Assembly (NCBI GenBank): GCA_006503535.1
Contig: QYRS01000007.1
Span: forward strand, 2,604,001 to 2,668,000
DNA length: 64,000 bases
DNA from: Arthrinium phaeospermum
Lineage: Eukaryota > Ascomycota > Sordariomycetes > Amphisphaeriales > Apiosporaceae
Direction of reading: 5' to 3'
Below the pieces are notes generated by a model. The model did no database searches and was not told where the DNA came from. It was given only the letters and a program-made list of their open reading frames with translations. The position numbers were made by a program, and so were the translations under genes. This document shows positions 46,655 through 60,590 of this stretch, in pieces. Positions within the stretch are counted from its first letter, which is position 1; every line of letters starts with the position of its first letter.

Positions 46655-47551
46655 CTTCTGTATCTGATCTTCCACGGATGAAGACAAGGTATGTGTCTTT
46701 GAAAGTTGTCCTTGCCCCCCTTATTGCGATCGACCGATGTCAAGATATTGAACAACACTTTGGTTACAACGACGATATTACTAGAAGCCGCCCCTCACCT
46801 GCTCCTCATTCCATAGCAATATCAACAACAATGAAGCAATGATGGGCTGACACGGGGCTATATGAACATAAGCTTGGAATGTGTTGTAGTACGTCTAGAA
46901 TGAAGATTTCTATTCTGGTATGGGCCGTGAAGATCGGCAAATTGGTACTGTAACTGCTGAACTACAGCAAACACACTGCGGTGAACTATCCAACCCAAAA
47001 CGAACGTTATCCCTAGGTACGTTTTGGGGTATTATGTGAACCTGATAGCCATCATCATTGCCTTATCCAGTACAAACCCCATATGTCTGCTTATACGATG
47101 ACTAGAGATCGCGACTAACGCACGCCGGCACACCAGAAGTGGAGCTGCGACGGTATGCAGGCCGGTCAGGGGTTGTCTTCCTACCAATCACCGACAGTAC
47201 CAACACTCTGGACTATCGCCGATCCTGTTGCTAAATCAAGCCCTTGTGCAAGGCTGCCGTGAAGTTGAACAGCCGCAAGCGCCGCGATCGGTGGAGTAGC
47301 AAGCGTTCGTGTGTTGTCCATGTCACCATGACCACCGCTGTTGGGGTCCTCGCCCTGAGATCTGTTGCTATAGCTACTAATTATAGCCAAGAGTAAACAG
47401 CTAGGACTCTGGACTTACTCGGCACGAGGATGAGTACCAGAACGGGGTTTCTGTGATCATGAAGACTCGGCGGTGAAGGGAGACATTCTCTTATTAGGCA
47501 AATAAGTCGCTAGGGAACCGAACAGTGCATGTTATACCTGAGATGGTTCAA

Positions 47552-47649
47552 CTCTTACTTGAACACTGTATGGGGTGGCATACAACTGGCAAGGTACCAT
47601 TCTCTTACTTGAACTGTATGGGGTGGCATACAACTGGCAAGGTACCATT
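47552..47649 (+). repeat. tandem duplication of about 50 bp
   Basis: Two copies of a unit running from CTCTTACTTGAA to GGCAAGGTACCATT; the second lacks a CA dinucleotide (GAACACTG against GAACTG). Confidence 0.9.
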
Positions 47650-50600
47650 CGAAAAAGAGACTTCCTGGACTACTGTGTGTAAGAGCTAACGGGGGTATAA
47701 GGTGTAGCCCCGTCAATACATTATGGCTAGGATAAAGGGGTTGTGCCGTTTCGAGCGGTAGAGTGGGACGGTACATGCCGTCGCTATTGTACCTGAATAT
47801 CGTCTATAACTAGATGCATCCACTATCAATATATAGAATATTGGAATGCGGGCCATGGTCCTGTTAAAGAGTCTTGGAATATAGATGCTGATGAAGCTGA
47901 TTCGCTTGGAACGTCTTGTTGATGAAGGGCGACAACGTACGTACCTTGTCACCACGGTGCTTAAAGGGGCATACTTACATGAGAACGTAATGAGATAAAC
48001 ATATCGTGCACATACATAACGTCAAAGTTATGGCCAATATACAGAACCAACGGTTGTGATATCGCACGAATGAAGCTAGACCTTCGTTGAGTTGTCCCCG
48101 TCGAACGACGGCCGAGAGCAAAGCCACTGACTGGCTGGAGTGATTGAGATCGAGATTGGCAGCTGGAACGTGTGGAATGAACCGTTCAATTTTTGGCCCG
48201 AGGTGGACACGTGTGGAGCGGCCACCTCGGATCGAACGTTTCCTTGCCAGCTTGCGCCATGGAAAACCGGCGGGCGAGTCGCTGAAAACATGCCGTCGGG
48301 CAACCGAAGCGGCACAGACGGCGATGGGAGTAAAAGCGATACACGCGAGAGCCAATATGTGCGCGAGACGGGTAGATAGGTAGGGAAACCGATCATGATC
48401 GAATGACGTTTCCTTGTGCAGCGGTACTCACTCACAGTTTGTGGGATGATGTTCAACGTTGCCAGGAAAACTCGGTGTGCTCACCGGGGGAGGCAGACCC
48501 CCGGGAGTGGGGCCCTGTTTTTTTGTTTGCCTGCTGACCTGGGGAAGGCCGAGGTTCCCGTCCAGCGCATTTACAATTAATTTCTCGTCTTCACCCATGT
48601 TCGCTGTCACGTCACACACCCAGGCATTCACCAGGCATTCTCCGTTGCAATGGCCCATTACGATCGTCGGCTGTTGCGATATTCGCACCTGCTGTCTGTC
48701 GCATCGCTATGTAGGTACAGTGCTCCGCAGGTATACTGCAATTCTTTTAAGGTAAGCATCACGTCAAATCTGGGGGATCGCCGACGAGCAACCGAGAGAA
48801 GCTCACGTGCGTGGAGAGTTTTCTATGCAGGAATTCGGTGATATCGCGGCTGATCCAGTTATACTCGACTGTTTGCGCCGGGAAATTCTCATGATGTGAC
48901 GACAGAGCACGATTCGTGGGGTTGTGGATGAGCAAAAAGGTTGGTAGAGACAATTGCCAGCGTTGGGCGGCAGGAGACAGAATCGTGCAACTGCAATTGG
49001 AAGTACCGGCGCTGGTCAAGCCATAACCCACCCCCCAATTCTCCAACTCTGCCAGCCTGCAGGTCATCAGCTCCAGCAAAGCCTTGTGCGGAGTAGCTAC
49101 TCTGGGAAGTGCAAGCGCCCAAAGATGGAGAAACGCGGTCTTTTTTCTCTCCCAGTGCGGGCAACCCGCAACCCAGAATCATTTCCCCGCAACGGTCGGC
49201 TTTTGCCCGAGTCAGAAGTGGGCACGGCAGCGTACGCACATAGTCAGCCCAAGATTAACTCATCTCAGCCGGCGCAGCGAAAGCAGGGCAACCCGTGGCT
49301 TGGGAATCAGAGCTGCTCGCTCGGCAATCTGGGGACGAGTCATTTGCCGCGAACGCTGGTGGTGCCTTCGCGATGCCGATGCCAGTCCGCATCAAGACCG
49401 TAATCCCGAGGTGCTATCCTCACCCTGCCTGTTTTTGGCCCTCGTGCCATGCCATTTCTCTCAATAAACAACGCGACCAGTTCGAGCCAAGGTCCCAAAG
49501 GGCCGATTAGACAGTGTGGGAAGGCTGGAAACCTGGCCTGCTTCCCCAGTTTCGGCGCTGACCGCCCACACCAACGTCATGAGACAGCCTTGGCTTTGCA
49601 ACTACGGGAAATCATCGGTCGTCTTGTTGCTCTCGGAGGATTTTCTTTAGCAATTCTCTACGACTCTACGGAAAACGCCAGGCCCTTCCCGACAACAGAA
49701 CGTGGGAACCCGAGTCTTGGGGTTGGAGGTGGAGCCTTGGGAGAAAAGTCTGGAGATGCCCGTGTGGAGACAATATCGCTCACGCTGACTTTCACTATGC
49801 CTCATCCGAACAGCTTTCTCCAAATCACAGCTGACCCGGCGCATCTACACGCCTTGGTCTCTCTCCAACGGACATTTGAGGAGATCTGCCCTCAGAAAGG
49901 AATCCGGCCATCTGTCGGCCCAAGATGCATCTTGCATGAACCTTTGAAGCTTTGCTATGATTGCCATGTACAGACAGTCCAATCATCTGCCAGCCATGAC
50001 GACAACAAGAGCCAGCCCGTGGCCCGACCCGAGCCTAGCTGGCTAGCTGCACTGCGTATTCTTGCCTAGCTGAGTAGCTGACAAACGGATTGATGATGCT
50101 AACCACAATTGCATGATATCGTGGCTTGCTTGAACGTTTACCCCGTGGGCCAATTAACCCGCACTGCATGGCACCCATGGCACTTCCTGGCTCCCTGGCC
50201 TGCACCTCCACATTCCACCCACAGAACACGGCGACACCTCGGTCCAGGGAGCTTGCCTGCCCCGGACAACCAAACGTCTTCTCGAAGCTGTTGTGCTTTC
50301 CATACAGGGCATGGGTCAACTGCTTGTACGGTACGGGCGGTACTTCGCGACCATCGCGCCAGCCTGCCCGACTTGCCTGCCTGACCGATGTCATTGGTAG
50401 CGCGCCCAGAGTCCCAGTCCCGCTCACAATCAATATTCATGGCTGGGGACCTTGTTGCTCCCCCCATGGACACCAATGCCAAGCCGAGGCCTTTGTCCGT
50501 CCACCTCCCCGACGGTTCGTATGTAAGTACACACGGGACATCGTGTGCGGGGTTCGATGAGGACATGACTTCGACAGAACCGGGAGCAGCCCGACGTGTA

Positions 50601-50659
50601 GCATGTATCTCGTAGACCTACCTGGCCGCTGCACCTGGTGGCCAGCTTGACTCGCCGCG

Positions 50660-50665
50660 TATAAA
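50660..50665 (+). promoter_or_regulatory. TATA box of the beta-glucosidase gene
   Basis: TATAAA 79 bp before the ATG at 50744, within a GC-rich promoter. Confidence 0.55.
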
Positions 50666-50743
50666 GACCCGACGCCCTCCCCCTCTCGGCTAAAATGAAA
50701 GGACAGCCTCACAGCCAGCGCCAGTGTCAATCATCAACTCACC

Positions 50744-53317
50744 ATGGCTTCTCCCCGGATCCTGCTCTTGTCAGCTCTCGCGGCCCTCGCGCCTGCCGCC
50801 AACGCCCAAAACTTTGGCGGCGGCAGCCGAGGCGCTGACGACTTCACCTATGTCCAGCCCTTGAACACCACCATCCTCAGTGCTTATGGACACTCGCCCC
50901 CGGTCTATCCTTCTCGTAAGTCTAGAGCTTCTTTGGCCTCACCATTGTCGATGAACCGCTGCTGACTCCAAGATAGCCAAAATCGCCGGAAATGGCGGTT
51001 GGAAGGATGCCATGGCCAGGGCCCAGGAGTTCGTCTCCCAACTGACTCCCGAGGAGAAGGCCGACATGGTCACCGGTGCTGCTGGCCCTTGTGTCGGCAA
51101 CATCCGGCCCATCCCTCGCCTCGGCTTCAATGGTCTGTGTCTCCAGGACGGACCTCTGTCCATCCGTGTCGCCGACTACGCCAGCGTATTCTCCGCCGGC
51201 GTCTCGGCCGCCGCGTCGTGGGATCGCAAGATTCTGTACGAGCGTGGTTTCGCCATGGGCGAGGAGTTCAAGGCCAAGGGCGCCCAAGTTGCTCTCTCGT
51301 AAGTCGATCTTCACATAGCACCGTGACTACTCATTTAGTCCATCCCACTAACCTACTCTAACAGGCCTGTCTGCGGTCCCCTCGGTCGATCCGCCTACTC
51401 TGGACGCAACTGGGAGGGCTTCGCCGCCGACCCCTACCTGACCGGTGTGGCCATGGAGGAGACCATCAAGGGCCACCAGGATGCTGGTGTCCAGGCCACC
51501 CCCAAGCACTTCATCGGTAACGAGCAGGAGACGCAGCGCAACCCCAACTTCGACGAGACCGGCACCAACGTCATCCAGGAGGCCGTCTCCTCCAACATTG
51601 ACGACCGCACCATGCACGAGCTCTACCTGTGGCCCTTCGCCAACTCGATCCGCGCCAACGCCGCCTCCGTCATGTGCTCGTACCAGCGCCTCAACGGCTC
51701 GTACGGTTGCGAGAACTCCAAGGCCATCAACGGTCTGCTCAAGGGCGAGCTCGGCTTCCAGGGCTACGTCATGTCCGACTGGGGCGCCGTCCACTCCGGC
51801 GTCGCCTCCATCGAGAGCGGTCTCGACATGAACATGCCCGGTGGTCTCGGCTCCTACGGCATGGACCCCACGCTCGGCTCCTTCTTCGGCAAGAACGTCA
51901 CCACTGCCGTCAACAACGGCACCCTCGATGCCACCCGCCTCGACGACATGATTGTCCGCATCATGACCCCTTACTACCACCTTGGACAGGACAAGGACTT
52001 CCCTACCACCGACGCCTCTAGCGGTGTCCTCAACACCTTCTTCAAGAAGAAGGACTGGAAGGCCGAGGACTGGAACATGACGGGCGAGGTCAGCCGCGAC
52101 GTCCGCGGCAACCACGGCGACCTGATCCGCAAGCACGGCGCCGAGGCTACTGTCCTGCTCAAGAACGTCAACAAGGCCCTCCCACTCAAGGCTCCCAAGT
52201 CCATCGCTGTGTTCGGAAACGACGCCGGTGACATCACCGAGGGCTTCCTGAACCAGAAGGACTACGAGTTCGGTACTCTGGCTGCCGGTGGTGGCTCTGG
52301 TACCGGTCGCTTGACCTACCTGATCACCCCTCTCGAGGCCGTCAAGGCCCGCGCCAAGAAGGACGGTGCCCTCGTGCAGCAGTGGTTGAACAACACCCTG
52401 ATCGCCTCGAGCAACATGACCGACCTCTGGAACCCCACTCCTCCCGAGGCCTGCCTCGTCTTCCTCAAGACCTGGGCTGAGGAGGGCGCCGACCGCAAGC
52501 ACCTGTCGGTCGACTGGGACGGTGAGGAGGTCGTCACCTCGGTCGCCAACTACTGCAACAACACCATCGTCGTCACCCACTCCAGCGGCATCAACGTGCT
52601 GCCCTTCGCCGACCACCCCAACGTGACGGCCATCGTGGCCGCCCACTACCCGGTCAGGAGTCCGGCAACTCCATTGTCGACATCCTGTACGGCGACGTCA
52701 ACCCCTCGGGCAAGCTGCCCTACACCATCGCCTTCAACGGCACCGACTACAACGCCCCGCCCACGACGCAGGTCAACACCACCGGCATCGACGACTGGCA
52801 GTCGTGGTTCGACGAGAAGCTCGAGATCGACTACCGCTACTTCGACGCCAAGAACATCTCGGTCCGCTACGAGTTCGGCTTCGGCCTGTCCTACACCACC
52901 TTCGAGCTGGCCGACGTCAAGGTCGAGACCCTTGAGCAGGCCATCACCGCCACTCCCGCCGACGAGCCCGTCCAGCCCGGTGGCAACCCCGCCCTCTGGG
53001 CGCCCCTCTACAACGTGACCGTCGAGGTCAGCAACACGGGCGACGTCGACGGCGCCACCGTGCCCCAGCTGTACGTCAGCTTCCCCGACAGCACCCCGGC
53101 CGGCACCCCGCCACAGCAGCTCCGCGGCTTCGAGAAGGTCCTGCTCAAGGCCGGCGAGAAGACGACCGTCAGCTTCGAGCTCATGCGCCGCGACCTCAGC
53201 TACTGGGACATTGTCTCCCAGGGCTGGATCATCCCCGCCGGCGAGTTCACCCTCAGCGCCGGTCTCAGCAGCCGCGACTTCCACGCGAAGACCAAGGTTA
53301 CGCCCATCAAGGCTTAA
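50744..53317 (+). CDS. secreted GH3 beta-glucosidase, one apparent one-base deletion
   Basis: Exons 50744-50915, 50977-51298 and 51365-53317. A signal peptide (MASPRILLLSALAALAPAANA) precedes the GH3 N-terminal barrel with RIPRLGF-like NIRPIPRLGFNGLCLQDGPL, KHFIGNEQE and the nucleophile Asp in GYVMSDWGAVHSG. The GH3 C-terminal sandwich and fibronectin-III-like domain (YEFGFGLSYTTF to WIIPAGEFTLSAGLSSRDF) follow. One G is missing at about 52651-52653: the frame changes in VAAHYP|GQESGNSIVDILYGD, and restoring it gives about 815 residues. The enzyme releases glucose from cellobiose and other beta-glucosides outside the cell. Many NxT/S sites suggest glycosylation. Confidence 0.95.
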
Positions 53318-55089
53318 AGCAAGTCTGATTTGGGGTGCTCTATTAATTCTGTATTATTCCGAAAGAGGAACGATTGTAACGCTTAATGGCTAGTTTTTAT
53401 TTATTATTGCTGCCTCTTAGGGGTGGTTAATGTATATCATGAATCGAATGAGTTAAAATCAATTGGAACTTTTCGCGTCTTTGTGTGATGACGATGTCTT
53501 GAGAATGGTGAAGGATCTGGTCAGACGGCAAGTTGCCACTTCGAATGCAGTCTACTTGCCGGATATGCTGATGCCGCTAATATTGTATTCCAGATTTCGA
53601 TTGAAGGCAGCCAAATGCCAATGTAGTCATTCAAACGCGACTTGGGCGATACGAGGAAGGTCACATTCACGAGGCGACCAAAGAGCGGTATTCCAACAGT
53701 CTGGAATAGCACCAGAAAAGAGCAGAGTAGGGATTTTGAAGGCCTTGGTTCGTTGCCTGGTAGATCCAATTGAATTACGAGAAACCCATTACGGGGTTGA
53801 TGTTGTCTTGCTTTTAAAACATCGCGTGCCAAGTGCCAATGCGCGCCAAGCCCAGCGATGATGGCTGCGGCCGTCAGAGGCGCGCGTTCGAGAAGAGGTC
53901 ATGTCGTTCATTCGAATCATCTAATCCGCCAGCTTCGTCCCATTCTATTCATCAGCGCATCATTCGGACTTGCACAAGAATTGGTCGGTCAACTCTAATT
54001 GGGGCGAAAAGAGCGACCGACGAATTGTAGACTGAATGGTCTTTGATCAATTGAGCAGTCAGTGAAAAAAAGACACTTTGCCAAGAAGGACAGCCAGATG
54101 CGCCCGCCAAGTGTCTTCGGCTTGGCAGTTCGCTAGCCAATTGCTCGGCGCCCCCTGAACCCGAACTTCCTTCTTGACTTCCCTCGGTCGTCATTTCCTC
54201 CAGGCTCTTGGAAGGCCTCTCGAAGTCTCATCCCGTATGGCTCCTCATTTCTGGCCAGAGGATCGAGACCGTACAGGCGGCTCGGCAGCGACCGAATCGA
54301 CCAGACCGTCCGATAATACGAGATTAGCGCCGAGACGCTAGCAGCTACACTGTCACCGTGAGGGTACTTGGTTTACCGGGCCATGCACCCTGACACACGG
54401 GGTGCCGCATGGGCCAGCCGACTCCCGAGATGCAGCAGTGTACGACAAAATTGCCCGAGCTGAGGGTTTCTGCTGAGGGTTAGGTCTTCTTGGCGGCTGT
54501 ATGATTGGCCGGCGATCTGTCCCATGTTTCCTCGTAGTCCCCAACGCCCAGCTGCTCGCGGCCTCTCCCAAGACTTCGTGGTGCGGTGCCTAACGAGCCA
54601 AGCCCTTGGATGCCGAGTCTTGGAAGTCTTGATGTTTGAGGCTATGCCAAACAACAAGAACATTGGCAGCAAATAAGCCAAATGAGCCCGACCATGATGG
54701 GGGCCGGCGCCCATCTCTCCGGGAGGAGCTGAAGCTCCCCCATATTGTGTCAACGAATGCCATGTTTCCGATGTCGAATCTGTTCCTCTTCTTTGATACC
54801 TTCCTGATCTTCCAATCTCTGTCCTGAGTCAATATCCTGCTGTCTTTACATTTCCCCATGGGAATTTCTACAATCGCTTGATACTCCCCACCTAATCGTT
54901 CGGCGAAATACCAGCCTATAATATACCTAATCGGCTGATCTACATTGCTTGAAGCAATCCCAAGTATCCGAAAAGGGCTTGTACTGCCCATAATTGAAGG
55001 GGGCATCCGACGAAGAGAAGAATCGGGCCTGCCTATACCACACACATTCGCTGTCGCCGCTAGTCGGGGCACATCACTATTAGGAAAAG
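53318..55089. other. 1.8 kb intergenic, nothing recognised
   Basis: Between the GH3 gene and the GH76 gene. An AT-rich stretch directly after the GH3 stop (53330-53460) is likely 3' UTR. Other open frames show no motif. Confidence 0.45.
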
Positions 55090-56778
55090 ATGAGGGTATC
55101 AGGATGGACCGCGGCTGGAATACTATCGCTTCCCGGCGCTTTAGCGGCGCTGGCAGCCCCAGATTTCACCAGCAAAGGTCGGTTTCCCCGGATGAAACGT
55201 CGGGACAACACCCGTTCCCCGTGCTAACACCGACTTCAGACTCGTTAGCACAGACGGCAGCCGAGGTTGCGAAGGACCTCCTCAGCTTCTATAAGGGCGA
55301 AGACCCCGGCTGGACCTTTGCCATCGGCATCCTGCCCGGCCCGCCACCGGATGGCGACTACTTCTGGTGGATCGGCGGTGCCATGTACGTGCCATCCCCC
55401 ATTGCATGTCCTGTAATAATGCAAAGAAATGCACCAGCTAACGAACGAATGAATCACCAGGTGGGGGACACTGCTCGACTACCGCCAGCAGACCGGGGAC
55501 AAGCAGTACGACGCCATCATCACGCGGTCGCTGGTAGAACAGAGCGGCGAGAACAAGGACTTCATGCCGGCCAACTGGACGGCGACCATGGGCAACGACG
55601 ACCAGGGCTTCTGGGCCATGACGGCCATGCTGGCGGCCGAGACCAATTTCCCGCCGCCGGCGCGCGAGACGGGGCTGGACTGGCTGGCGCTGGTGCAGGC
55701 CGTCTTCAACGAGCAGTCGATGCAGGAGCGCCGCGTCAACCAGCCCAACAGCAACTGCAACGGCGGGCTGCGCTGGCAGGCCTTCAGCATCAACAACGGG
55801 TTCGACTACGTCAACACCATCTCCAACGGTATCTATTTTAACTTGGGCGCCCGCCTCGCCCGCTACACGGGCAATGATACCTACGCCGAGTACGCCGAGA
55901 AGACGTACGACCTGCTCGAGCGGCTCAAGTACATCGACGCTGAGGGCAATGTGCATGATGGGGCGCATCTGCCCGAGAACTGCCTCGATGTCAACAAGCT
56001 GCAGTTCTCGTACAATGCCGCCGTCATGATCCAGGGCGCGGCCTTCATGTACGACATTGTAAGTTGCTGCTTGCTACTTTTCATATCCGTCAACACATGT
56101 CGCGATGCATGCGTGTTTAGCCCAGCTGGTGTTCCATCTCCCTTTTCTACCTCCACCGGTTTTTTTTGTTTTCCCCTTTTACTAATCTATGCGCCCCCAA
56201 TCCAGACAAACCAATCCCAAAAGTGGAAAGACCGCCTGGACCTCCTGGTCGACCGCTCCCTCTCCGTCTTCTTCCCCCAGGGCGTCGCCATCGAGTACGC
56301 CTGCGAGGGCGTCGGCAGCTGCAACGTCGACATGCGCTCCTTCAAGGGCTACCTGCACCGCTGGGTCTCGCAGGCCACGGTGCTGGCGCCGCACCTCAAG
56401 GACAAGGTCATGCCCGTCTTCGAGAGCTCGGCGAAGGCCGGGGTGGCGGCCTGCGACCGCGGCGACAACGGGCAGATGTGCGGCTTCGAGTGGGCCACCC
56501 CGAGCGGTGGAGGGGCCCAGTCGCCCAAGCAGACGAGCGCGGTGCACCAGATGAATGTCCTGGGCGCGCTGACGGGGCTGATGATGAAGGAGGCGGAGCC
56601 CCCCGTTACTAACGCGACGGGCGGGAGCAGTAAGGGGGATGCCGGCGGCGGCAATGCGTTGCCTAATTTGAGGGCCATGAAGCCCATCACGGCGGCGGAC
56701 CGGGCCGGGGCCGGGATCCTGACGTCGCTTGTGCTGGCCGGCTTCGTGGGCTCGTGTGTCTGGATGAGTTTGAATTAA
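55090..56778 (+). CDS. GH76 mannan endo-1,6-alpha-mannosidase (Dfg5/Dcw1 type)
   Basis: Four exons (55090-55177, 55240-55384, 55461-56058, 56206-56778) close in phase to 467 residues. A signal peptide (MRVSGWTAAGILSLPGALAA) is followed by SLAQTAAEVAKDLLSFYKG and WWIGGAMWGTLLDYRQQTGD. MGNDDQGFWAMTAM holds the paired catalytic Asp of GH76. Further family blocks are NCNGGLRWQAFSINNGFDY and YACEGVGSCNVDMRSFKGYL. A Ser/Gly-rich stretch and a C-terminal hydrophobic helix (ILTSLVLAGFVGSCVWMSLN) indicate a GPI anchor. Family members cross-link GPI-mannoproteins into the cell wall and are needed for growth. It follows the secreted GH3 gene on the same strand. Confidence 0.94.
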
Positions 56779-57392
56779 GAGTGTCGTACAGAAGCAACGG
56801 GGCTTTTTTTTATCTTATTTGGGGATCAGGTCACACTTAGCATGGCGTTTTAATCTAATTCATTGGACTTATTTTGGTCTACTACTTGAAGCTGATGTGC
56901 CTGTAATAACATGATCGGGTGTGATGCTTCTCGTCGTCCAGCTCTGAATCATCATCATCAATATGCATCTCGTTATTTCTTCTCGGTTCCTTTCCACCAG
57001 GTTTTGCTCATCAGCGTCATTGTGCCATCTTCAACAGATGGGCAGGAACTCTCCTCGCCATCGACCAGCCACAGCTCGCAGGCTGAAAGGTTGTTGACCT
57101 GTCACTTTGATAGATTGCATGAGATAATGTCCCGGCTGGCGCGTATGCGGTCTCTTTCTGATTGGCCCCCTGCCTCGTAGGGCTTGACAAGTGGTGTCCT
57201 AATATAGCAGGCGATATGTTTTGTTTTGGAAATTTCCCCGTATCCAGATAAAGCAGCTTTCCGATAGGGCAGAAAGCAGTTTCGACAGGTGTAACCAACC
57301 CATCCCCTTGCTTTGTGTCCCGCTTCCGACCCGACGCGGTTCCCGTGACCCGGATTCCCAGGCTGCTGCTGTCGCTACCCGTCTCGATGCCC

Positions 57393-57414
57393 GCTGCTGC
57401 TGCTGCTGCTGCTG
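57393..57414 (+). repeat. GCT trinucleotide microsatellite
   Basis: About seven GCT units followed by a G run; no coding frame is supported here. Confidence 0.8.
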
Positions 57415-60400
57415 CGGGGGGAATTGGGCGACCCGGGGGCGGAGCCTAAGGCGATGATGCAAGGGGTGGGACAGATACTGATCTGAGATGGTTCACAATG
57501 TTTACTAATCGTGTCAGGGGGTCCGCGACATCCGGAGATTTGGGAGAACGACGTCACATGCTTAGTTGCAATAGACACACAAGGTTGGTCTATCAACTTT
57601 ACGGCCGGAAAGACTCTGGTATGTACACAAGAAATATGTCAATCTCCATATACGACAGACTCAATAGCAGAGTTGTCAATTAGAGGCTATCACATACTCG
57701 ACTGGTATATATTAGCAAGGTGCAGATCAAAAAGAAGAGAATTATCCATATTCAGTTCAGGTAAAAGATTATATTGAGTAAGAAAAAGATGCCGACAAGG
57801 ACGTGTTATTCCTACTGCCACTGCAGTGATGAGAGTGAGCTTGGGAGCATTCGGTGGATAATTGGAACAGCGGCTGTTGACTTGTAAGTAAATGATATAA
57901 AACCGGATAATGAGCAACCAAATATATGTTCATCGATCATTGGCCTACCAGTCAGGAGGCACAATTACTCCTGACTTTGATACGAGTTAGAGTGATAGGT
58001 AGAAGAAGATGAAATTAGGTTGTTGAGTCACCTCAGATGCCTTGTCCTTTCCTCTGCACCCAACGCCATCTTTCAGAGACTTGAAAGGGGCAAAGGGACC
58101 AGACGGAGTGTGTGATAAGTAGCACCTTCGCCTAGCCTTGTACACATTATATTACATTGGTATATGCAGAGAAGTATCGGCAAGAAGCACTGTCCTGCCC
58201 TTACCATAGACATGTTGGTGGAGCGTAATAGCGGCCGATCTCATTTCAATTTCTTCAGGATACAACAGCGACACACATCACTTTTACTGAAACTTTCCTT
58301 CTTTCGCCACGCTGTAAGAACATTCAAGAAAGCTACTCGCCGCCGACATAACACCCTCCCAACCAACAAAGCCATCACAAAAGGGGTTTAACAGTATGGC
58401 ACACCTACACGACCGGAAGCCCGGAGTACAAAACCAAACCAAACGGCATCTACAATCAGCAATACCCAGTTATGTTTGCTAGTCAGAAGTTTACCCCCAT
58501 ATCATCTAAAACCACATGACCCAAGCAATATATGGTTTTCGAAGTTTCATGTGACTTGCATAGGAGAAAAGATGCCGTACATGTAAGACCGGCTGCAGGG
58601 AGCAATTGTTCCGCCCAAACCTGCCAGAGAAGATGGAAGGGCGGGACCAAGGGAGAGAGAGAGAGAGACGAGACACGCAGCGCGTGAGTGTGCAAGTGTG
58701 TACGAGTGTGGCTGAATGTGGGGGAACAATACGGAAAGGGGGTGGGGTGGGTGCATCATGAGACCTTGATTACTTACATACATCCACACTCTTTCCTCGA
58801 GCACACGCGCGACAAGAGGGTGTGCAGGATCGATGCACGTTAGACAGGCGGCCAAGACTTTGCTTGCAAATAAACATGGCCAACCGTTTCCTGTCGAAGA
58901 GCGGTATGACAAAGACATGCACACACGCACTCCCCCCCAAAACGCGTACTTGTCGCGAAATATCAGAATCACCACCCCAACGTGAAATAGGCACTTACTG
59001 TTGTGTAGAGTATACGCCACCTCGAGGGTTCTGGGGACTTGTTTTTGTACAAGTCATGAGACGATAGAACGCGTATGACACGAAATCGACCGGAAAGGAT
59101 TCACCGCAGACCCCCAAATCAGCAATGCCGGCTAACCGTCTCGCCTTCTCGTGTGGTCTCTCTATCGCCAGCGCGGAATATCTTGTCTCATCCTCTTCTG
59201 TATATCAGCTTTTGGTACAGGGATAAGAGTGGTTTACCTACCACATGATCGGCGTCGATGACCCGATGTCGCGAAGAGAGAAAGAAGAAGGGCGAGGGAA
59301 AACCAAAACGGAAGAGGAGGCGCAACCCGTGGGCATGTCCGGGACTGTAAACATTGATAGCATGGAAATGTGGCTAACGTGATCATGAGAACAGCTTGGG
59401 ATGATCATAACCTTGATAGTCTCCCTCAAAGGCAATGCATCATGTAGTTGGTGGTCCGCTGAGGTATAGCACTAGGCTGCTGCTTGGAGGGGATATCCGA
59501 ATGGGTGCCCAAAGGGGATGGATATATGGGATAAGATGGCTCGGAAAGACAAGCCTAGAAGGATTCAAGTTAACAAATTGAATTCTCCGATGCTGAAGAT
59601 TACTCAAGAGGCATGTAGTGTGGATGACCATTTAGACTACATGCAGTGGTGCTCAAGAGAGTGCAGATGTGCATACCGGGTGGATGTTGTGCGCATGGGT
59701 GGGTGGACCTCGTAGTGGGACGGGACGCCGTCTAGCAGGGCGGCGACGAGTACCTATCCAAGTGATGCGGGTCCATTAACCGAACATGATCATCAGCAGT
59801 AGGTAGACACGAGCAGAACGCTTATCTAAAGAGCCCATGACGACGATGAGGCGACATCCTTGGCTGGGCGTGTGCTACATAGTGTCGGGTTATCTTTAGA
59901 ACGCCTGGGGGTCGCAGTCAGTCGGGGGCTCTTGAACCCCCAACCGTGGCTTAGCAGCCAGCCCTTGATGCACCCCGCGGAATAGACCATGCCGTGTCTC
60001 TGGCGAGCAGCTTGCTTCCCGTTGACCCAGATCACGTTGATAAGACGACATCGACTCGATGGTGGTTGCAACGTCGATGCGACTCGGACCAATAATGAGG
60101 CGTCTTATCAGCCGGGGTCGTATAAGATGTGTCGCAAGGGTGGGCGACGGTGACTGGGGTGCACTCTGGTGAAGGGCGAGTAACGTAAGAGAAGCGACGA
60201 CATGTTGGTCATGGCCGTGAACTCTGGTCACAGTGCCACTGGACACTCGTATTATTGGAACCCTAAAGGCGCCGTTGGTTCTGATGGTCTGGAGCAAAGT
60301 AGGAAACTGGCTGCGAACTTGCAAATTGCACGGCACGGAGTAGCAAACATGGTCGGCACATTCGGGGTCAAGAAGCCATCCTTGTGACCGCGTAGTGGTG

Positions 60401-60570
60401 TAGTGTATGCCACCCAAGTGCGGGCGACTAGCCATTCTGGCGGTATTGGTACGGAAATGGGTCTCGTACGTCCCGGAGAAAGCAGAGAGATCTACCGCAG
60501 CGGTTCGGCATATTTGGTCGATCCGTACTTGCGAGCATGGGCAGGCAGGTAGAGCAGGCGACAGGGCAGC

Positions 60571-60590
60571 ACTGCACTGCACTGCACTGC
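60571..60590 (+). repeat. ACTGC pentanucleotide repeat, four units
   Basis: Four perfect ACTGC units directly after a partial unit (gcagc); non-coding context. Confidence 0.85.

Larger units (their letters stand above)
46233..50743. other. 4.5 kb gene-poor region
   Basis: No convincing gene. Contains a tRNA-like sequence (46585-46654, minus), a 48-50 bp tandem duplication (about 47552-47649), and the beta-glucosidase promoter at its right end. Open frames at 49.4-50.1 kb show no known motif. Confidence 0.5.

Noticed and set aside
51348..52646. 432-codon minus-strand open frame over the beta-glucosidase
   Set aside because: Val/Gly/Asp-rich antisense shadow of the GH3 coding sequence, with no motif.
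54590..55072. 160-codon minus-strand open frame upstream of the GH76 gene
   Set aside because: No motif and it overlaps the likely GH76 promoter.
59925..60000. Minus-strand GGGGGTTCAAGAGCCCCC with an upstream GGCTGCTAAGCC, resembling T arm and anticodon arm of a tRNA
   Set aside because: The anticodon loop has the wrong size and no acceptor stem pairs; probably chance hairpins.
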